From NCBI GenBank assembly GCA_038396625.1, contig CP121688.1:4015339-4079338 (forward strand): a stretch of DNA of 64,000 bases. The letters run 5' to 3'. The stretch comes from G038396625 sp038396625. Lineage in GTDB: Bacteria > Bacillota > Clostridia > Peptostreptococcales > Thermotaleaceae. The notes beneath the pieces were generated by a model. The model was not told the DNA's origin and made no database searches. It was given only the letters and a program-made list of their open reading frames with translations. Within the stretch, counting starts at the first letter, position 1. Each line of letters begins with the position of its first letter. The position numbers were made by a program, and so were the translations under genes. Below, one piece after another: positions 60,870 through 64,000 of the stretch.

Positions 60870-61110
60870 TTTATCACCTCTTACAAAATTAAAAATCATG
60901 GTTTATTTACTTATAGACGTCCAAATATAATGGACTACATACATAAAGACCTGTTGATAATTTTCTAATTCTTATTATACCAACATTTTATGAAAAGAAT
61001 AACATAATTCCTATTCTCTTATTATAGTAGCTTCTACTTTCATAGAGCATTTGTAGCTGTAGGATTCTTTTTTTATCCTTTTTTATTAGGAGCTTTTCCA
61101 ATACAATAAT

Positions 61111-61137
61111 AAAACCCAGCAATCACTACTGGGTTTT
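61111..61137 (-). terminator. Terminator of the rpmH-jag operon
   Basis: Stem AAAACCCAG/CTGGGTTTT with a 9-base loop and TTATT on the minus strand, just after jag. Confidence 0.8.
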
Positions 61138-61144
61138 TAGACAA

Positions 61145-61762
61145 CTATTTTGCTGCAATAACAACTTTTCTGAAAGGTTCTTCTCCTTCACTTCTCGTTT
61201 GTACTTCTGGATGATTTTGCAAAGTGGAGTGAATAATTCTTCTTTCATAAGGATTCATGGGCTCAAGCACAATATCCTGTTTTCTAGTTTTCACTTTATA
61301 AGCCAGCTTATTTGCCAATCTTATTAAAGTTTGTTCTCTTTTTCTGCGATAATCTTCTGTGTCAAGTACGATTCGTAGGTAGTTTTCCCGATCTTTATTC
61401 ACGACCAAACTTACAAGATACTGAATAGAGTCTAAAGTTTGTCCTCTTCTTCCTATAAGAATTCCCATATCTTTTCCAACAACTTCAATGTATAATGTTT
61501 CGCCCTTTAACTTTGTCTTAAACTGGGCTTCTAAATTCATATTGTCTAATACACTTTTTAAGAACGTAACCGCTGTTTCTTCAGGCTTATCTACTATCGT
61601 AACCCTTACTTTTGCTGGTTTTGTTCCAATAAGACCAAAAATCCCTTTACTCGGCTCTTCTAATACTTCAACTTCTACCTTATCTACTGTTACTTTTAAT
61701 TCGTTAAGGGCATTTTTCACAGCTTCTTCTACAGTTTTTCCTGTCTTCTCTGTGAATTTCAT
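61145..61762 (-). CDS. jag: RNA-binding protein Jag/KhpB
   Basis: A 205 aa protein with an N-terminal Jag_N domain (KFTEKTGKTVEEAVKNAL), KH domain (DMGILIGRRGQTLDSIQYL) and C-terminal R3H domain (PYERRIIHSTLQNHP). Binds RNA, probably with KhpA. Next to yidC as in most Firmicutes. Confidence 0.95.
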   Translation of the reverse strand: MKFTEKTGKTVEEAVKNALNELKVTVDKVEVEVLEEPSKGIFGLIGTKPAKVRVTIVDKPEETAVTFLKSVLDNMNLEAQFKTKLKGETLYIEVVGKDMGILIGRRGQTLDSIQYLVSLVVNKDRENYLRIVLDTEDYRRKREQTLIRLANKLAYKVKTRKQDIVLEPMNPYERRIIHSTLQNHPEVQTRSEGEEPFRKVVIAAK

Positions 61763-61763
61763 A

Positions 61764-62414
61764 TTAACTTAACTCCTCCTTAGATGTCCCAGCCTTCGGT
61801 ATAAAAAATTGTTGAGCCGCTTGGAATAGGTTGCTTATAACCCAGTATAGCGTTAAACCTGCTGGAAAACTACGTCCCCACCAAAGTATCATCACAGGGA
61901 ATATCATGTTCATCGTTTTCATCGTTTGATTTTGAGCAGCTCCAGTGCTTGCACTATTCATTGAAAAATATGTTGTAATACCCGCTAGGACAGGTAATAT
62001 AATCGGATCCGGCTTACTTAGATTTGGTATCCAAAGAAAAGATTCATTAATCGCTTGAAGAAAAACGGGATCTGCAATATATTTTGTAGGGTCTCTAAGT
62101 ACTGCAAAAAGGCCAAATATAATAGGCATCTGAATCAACAATGGCAGACATCCCCCTAAAGGATTGATCTTATATTTTTTATAAAGCTCCATTGTTTTTA
62201 CTTGAAGTGTTTCTTTATCATTCTTATACTTTTCCTGAAGTTCCTTTAATTTTGGTTGTATTTCTGACATTTGCTTAGTGCTTTTTAGTTGCTGTAATGT
62301 TAATGGTAATAGTACTAATTTTATGACTAATGTAAATAGTATAATTGATATACCGTAATTTCCTACTAATCCATAAAAGAAATTAAGGAGTATACCCAAG
62401 GGTTTTGCTATCAA
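61764..62414 (-). CDS. yidC: Membrane protein insertase YidC/SpoIIIJ
   Basis: A 216 aa short Gram-positive-type YidC with five membrane segments (GISIILFTLVIKLVLLPL, INPLGGCLPLLIQMPIIFGLF, GLTLYWVISNLFQAAQQFF). No lipoprotein signal is seen, unlike Bacillus SpoIIIJ. TTG start eight bases after AGGAGG. Confidence 0.93.
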   Translation of the reverse strand: MIAKPLGILLNFFYGLVGNYGISIILFTLVIKLVLLPLTLQQLKSTKQMSEIQPKLKELQEKYKNDKETLQVKTMELYKKYKINPLGGCLPLLIQMPIIFGLFAVLRDPTKYIADPVFLQAINESFLWIPNLSKPDPIILPVLAGITTYFSMNSASTGAAQNQTMKTMNMIFPVMILWWGRSFPAGLTLYWVISNLFQAAQQFFIPKAGTSKEELS

Positions 62415-62435
62415 ATTACGTACCTCCTATCGTAC

Positions 62436-62645
62436 CTATTTTAAAGGATCATGCCCTCCTGGATGAAAAGGATGACATTTTAAAATCCTTTTTATTGCTA
62501 TGATTGTACCTTTCACTGGACCATATTTTTCTAAGGCTTGTAATGTATATTGAGAGCAGGTTGGATAAAATCTACAAGATGGTGGCTTCAAAGGAGAAAT
62601 AAATTTTCTATATACCTTCACCAAACAAATCAAAAACTCCTTCAT
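62436..62645 (-). CDS. yidD: Membrane insertion efficiency factor YidD
   Basis: A 69 aa YidD with YRKFISPLKPPSCRFYPTCSQY and HPFHPGGHDP. Helps YidC-dependent insertion. ATG 62645 after AGGTG. Between rnpA and yidC. Confidence 0.96.
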   Translation of the reverse strand: MKEFLICLVKVYRKFISPLKPPSCRFYPTCSQYTLQALEKYGPVKGTIIAIKRILKCHPFHPGGHDPLK

Positions 62646-62654
62646 TGATTTCAC

Positions 62655-62990
62655 CTATTTCAATAATTTTCCCTTTTTTAAGATATGAACCATTGCTTTT
62701 TCTACATCTTTATATTCTGCTTCTTTCATATGCACTCTAGCAATAAAAATAATATCATAGCCTTTTGCTATCTTATCGCTATACAAACGAAAGCTTTCCT
62801 TCATCAATCTTCTTGCTCGATTCCTAATCACGCTTTTTCCTACTTTTTTACTGGCAATAAAACCTACTCGATTACAAGATTGATTTGTCCTCATAAAAAA
62901 CAAAACCAAATAATGATTGGCTACAGAAGACCCCTTAGCAAATATTTTTTTAAAATCACTACTGTCATTTAATCGCAACGTATCTTTCAT
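62655..62990 (-). CDS. rnpA: Ribonuclease P protein component
   Basis: A 111 aa basic protein with the RNR motif block (SVIRNRARRLMKESFR) and N-terminal LRLNDSSDFKKIFAKG. Protein subunit for tRNA 5' processing. Confidence 0.96.
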   Translation of the reverse strand: MKDTLRLNDSSDFKKIFAKGSSVANHYLVLFFMRTNQSCNRVGFIASKKVGKSVIRNRARRLMKESFRLYSDKIAKGYDIIFIARVHMKEAEYKDVEKAMVHILKKGKLLK

Positions 62991-63081
62991 CTTTGTTGCC
63001 TTCTTTCAATATTTCCAAAAATTTAAAACTTTATTTTTCTGTTAAGAAACCAACATACAACGCCTAAAATCTACTGTTATA

Positions 63082-63105
63082 GAAAAAGGCCACTTTATGC
63101 GGCCT
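63082..63105 (-). terminator. Hairpin after rpmH
   Basis: Stem AGGCC/GGCCT with a 9-base loop and TTTTT on the minus strand, touching the rpmH stop codon. It may attenuate read-through into rnpA. Confidence 0.65.
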
Positions 63106-63239
63106 TATGCAGTCAGTTTCTTTCTGCCTCTTTGTCTACGTCTTTTTAGTACATTTCTTCCTGCTTTTGTTTTCATTCTTTTTCTAAAACCATGTTCTTT
63201 TTTTCTTTGTCTCTTTTTTGGCTGATATGTCATTTTCAT
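63105..63239 (-). CDS. rpmH: 50S ribosomal protein L34
   Basis: A 44 aa basic protein (MKMTYQPKKRQRKKEHGFRK, then RMKTKAGRNVLKRRRQRGRK). GGAGGTG before ATG. First gene leftward of the origin, the universal dnaA-rpmH boundary arrangement. Confidence 0.96.
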   Translation of the reverse strand: MKMTYQPKKRQRKKEHGFRKRMKTKAGRNVLKRRRQRGRKKLTA

Positions 63240-63480
63240 TAAAAACACCTCCTTCAAAACCCACCTGTATATAATTTGAAGTCAATCTAATGTCTAAGAA
63301 TGATGGTGCAAAGTTATAACGATCTATTACGAAGGCACCTCATATTTTACTTAGCTATTTAAAAATAAAGATTTCGTTTATATTATACGCCGTTATCCTA
63401 GTAGCATACTCATCTTTATAACGGTATTTATCTAAAAATGAGCATTTACTAAGTAATTATACCTTTGTATTAAAAATATG

Positions 63481-64000
63481 TCAAGATAGTTATTAAAATA
63501 GCTTTTTGTGGATAATTATATCACCAATTATTTTTGTTGTGGATAATTTTTGTGTACATGATTGAAATACTTTTTTTTATTTGATATGATTAAATAAAAT
63601 GTTGATAAGTGGGAAATTTATTGTAAATATTCACATTTATGCACAACTTGTGGATAAATGTGTGTATAACTTATATCTTCTACAAATAAATTCTTGTTTT
63701 TTTCATATTTTATTCCTTGTGAATATTGTATTTACGCCCATGTGTCTTTTGTGTACAAGCTTAAAAATATTTTCTTATTTTCATTTTATTAAGATATTAT
63801 CCACAAAATTATTCATTTCCCAGTTTACAAAATTTATACTATCAAAAATTTACTTTATTATAAAAAATCCACAATTTCTGTGGATATTTTGTGGATTGCT
63901 CGAATTATATTACAAAAACTTTTTTTTTCACCTATATTATTACATTTTTATCTGCAAAATTTTATTTTGTTTGATCAATATCTTGCAGGGAGGCTATGAT
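63481..64000. other. Chromosomal origin region (oriC), upstream of dnaA
   Basis: AT-rich gap with at least four perfect DnaA boxes: TGTGGATAA at 63507-63515, 63538-63546 and 63649-63657, and TTATCCACA at 63797-63805, plus near-matches at 63879-63887 and 63890-63898. A long A/T-only stretch follows. The window ends ATATCTTGCAGGGAGGCTATGAT; this AGGGAGG and ATG (63996) are too close for a normal start, so the dnaA start codon may lie just beyond the window. Confidence 0.85.

Noticed and set aside
1..64000. CRISPR array, restriction-modification, toxin-antitoxin or other anti-phage system
   Set aside because: No regularly spaced repeats, Cas, methyltransferase-endonuclease or recognised toxin pairs were found. 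The SdpR/SdpI pair lacks its toxin.
63996..64000. Start of dnaA at the window end
   Set aside because: AGGGAGG is followed by an ATG only two bases away, too close for normal initiation, and the sequence ends there. The true start cannot be placed.

Overview
The window is AT-rich, low-GC Firmicutes DNA. Gene order, SpoIIE-type and YyaC sporulation proteins, a rubrerythrin-like protein and selenium-metabolism genes point to an anaerobic spore-forming member of the Clostridia. This placement (Alkaliphilus/Crassaminicella-like) is inferred from gene content, not from a marker search. It is the left flank of the replication origin. The right end holds oriC-like sequence with many DnaA boxes, preceded on the minus strand by rpmH-rnpA-yidD-yidC-jag-mnmE-mnmG-rsmG-noc and parA-parB. 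Almost all core genes are on the minus strand and so point away from the origin.

Layout. 1-2.0 kb: 3' end of dnaD, the helicase loader dnaC, then tRNA-Lys(TTT), tRNA-Thr(TGT) and tRNA-Thr(CGT). 2.0-9.5 kb: a complete-looking filamentous phage (inovirus) prophage integrated at the 3' half of tRNA-Thr(CGT), bounded by a 51-bp direct repeat. Its genes are a tyrosine recombinase, Rep_trans-type replication protein, zinc-ribbon protein, Zot/pI ATPase, pVI-like membrane protein, a repeat-rich pIII-like adsorption protein split by a -1 frameshift at a T9 tract, two 54-55 aa coat proteins, a pV-like candidate, an unknown first gene and a LexA/CI-like repressor with a divergent operator region. 9.5-24 kb: purA, two DUF1858 redox-disulfide paralogues, a flavin oxidoreductase/rubrerythrin pair, dnaB, lonB, rplI, gdpP, yybS and rpsR-ssb-rpsF. 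24-34 kb: an aminotransferase with a candidate structured leader, mscS, DUF3343-yedF, cvpA, a PP2C phosphatase, transporters and an SdpR/SdpI pair.

34.4-38.5 kb: plsC, then a small accessory block (GNAT, BtrH-like protein, MerR regulator) flanked by related palindromic repeats. 38.5-43.4 kb: the shikimate operon aroF-aroB-aroE-aroQ-(chorismate mutase/shikimate kinase), led by a transcription attenuator with an aromatic-rich leader peptide. 43.5-52.7 kb: ornithine racemase-like enzyme, geranylgeranyl-reductase-like flavoprotein, forespore-type yyaC, an IS110-family element with a structured upstream region that looks like a bridge RNA, a cysteine-desulfurase-like enzyme, a small DnaA-domain-I-like protein and speD. 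52.7-64 kb: phzF-like isomerase, chromosome partitioning genes with variant parS sites, tRNA modification genes, membrane insertase, RNase P protein, L34 and the origin.

The least ordinary parts are the Gram-positive inovirus (frameshifted adsorption gene with overlapping open frames, long hairpin, leaderless coat protein), the IS110 bridge-RNA candidate, the aromatic attenuator and the stand-alone DnaA-N-like protein. No CRISPR array or recognised anti-phage system was found.
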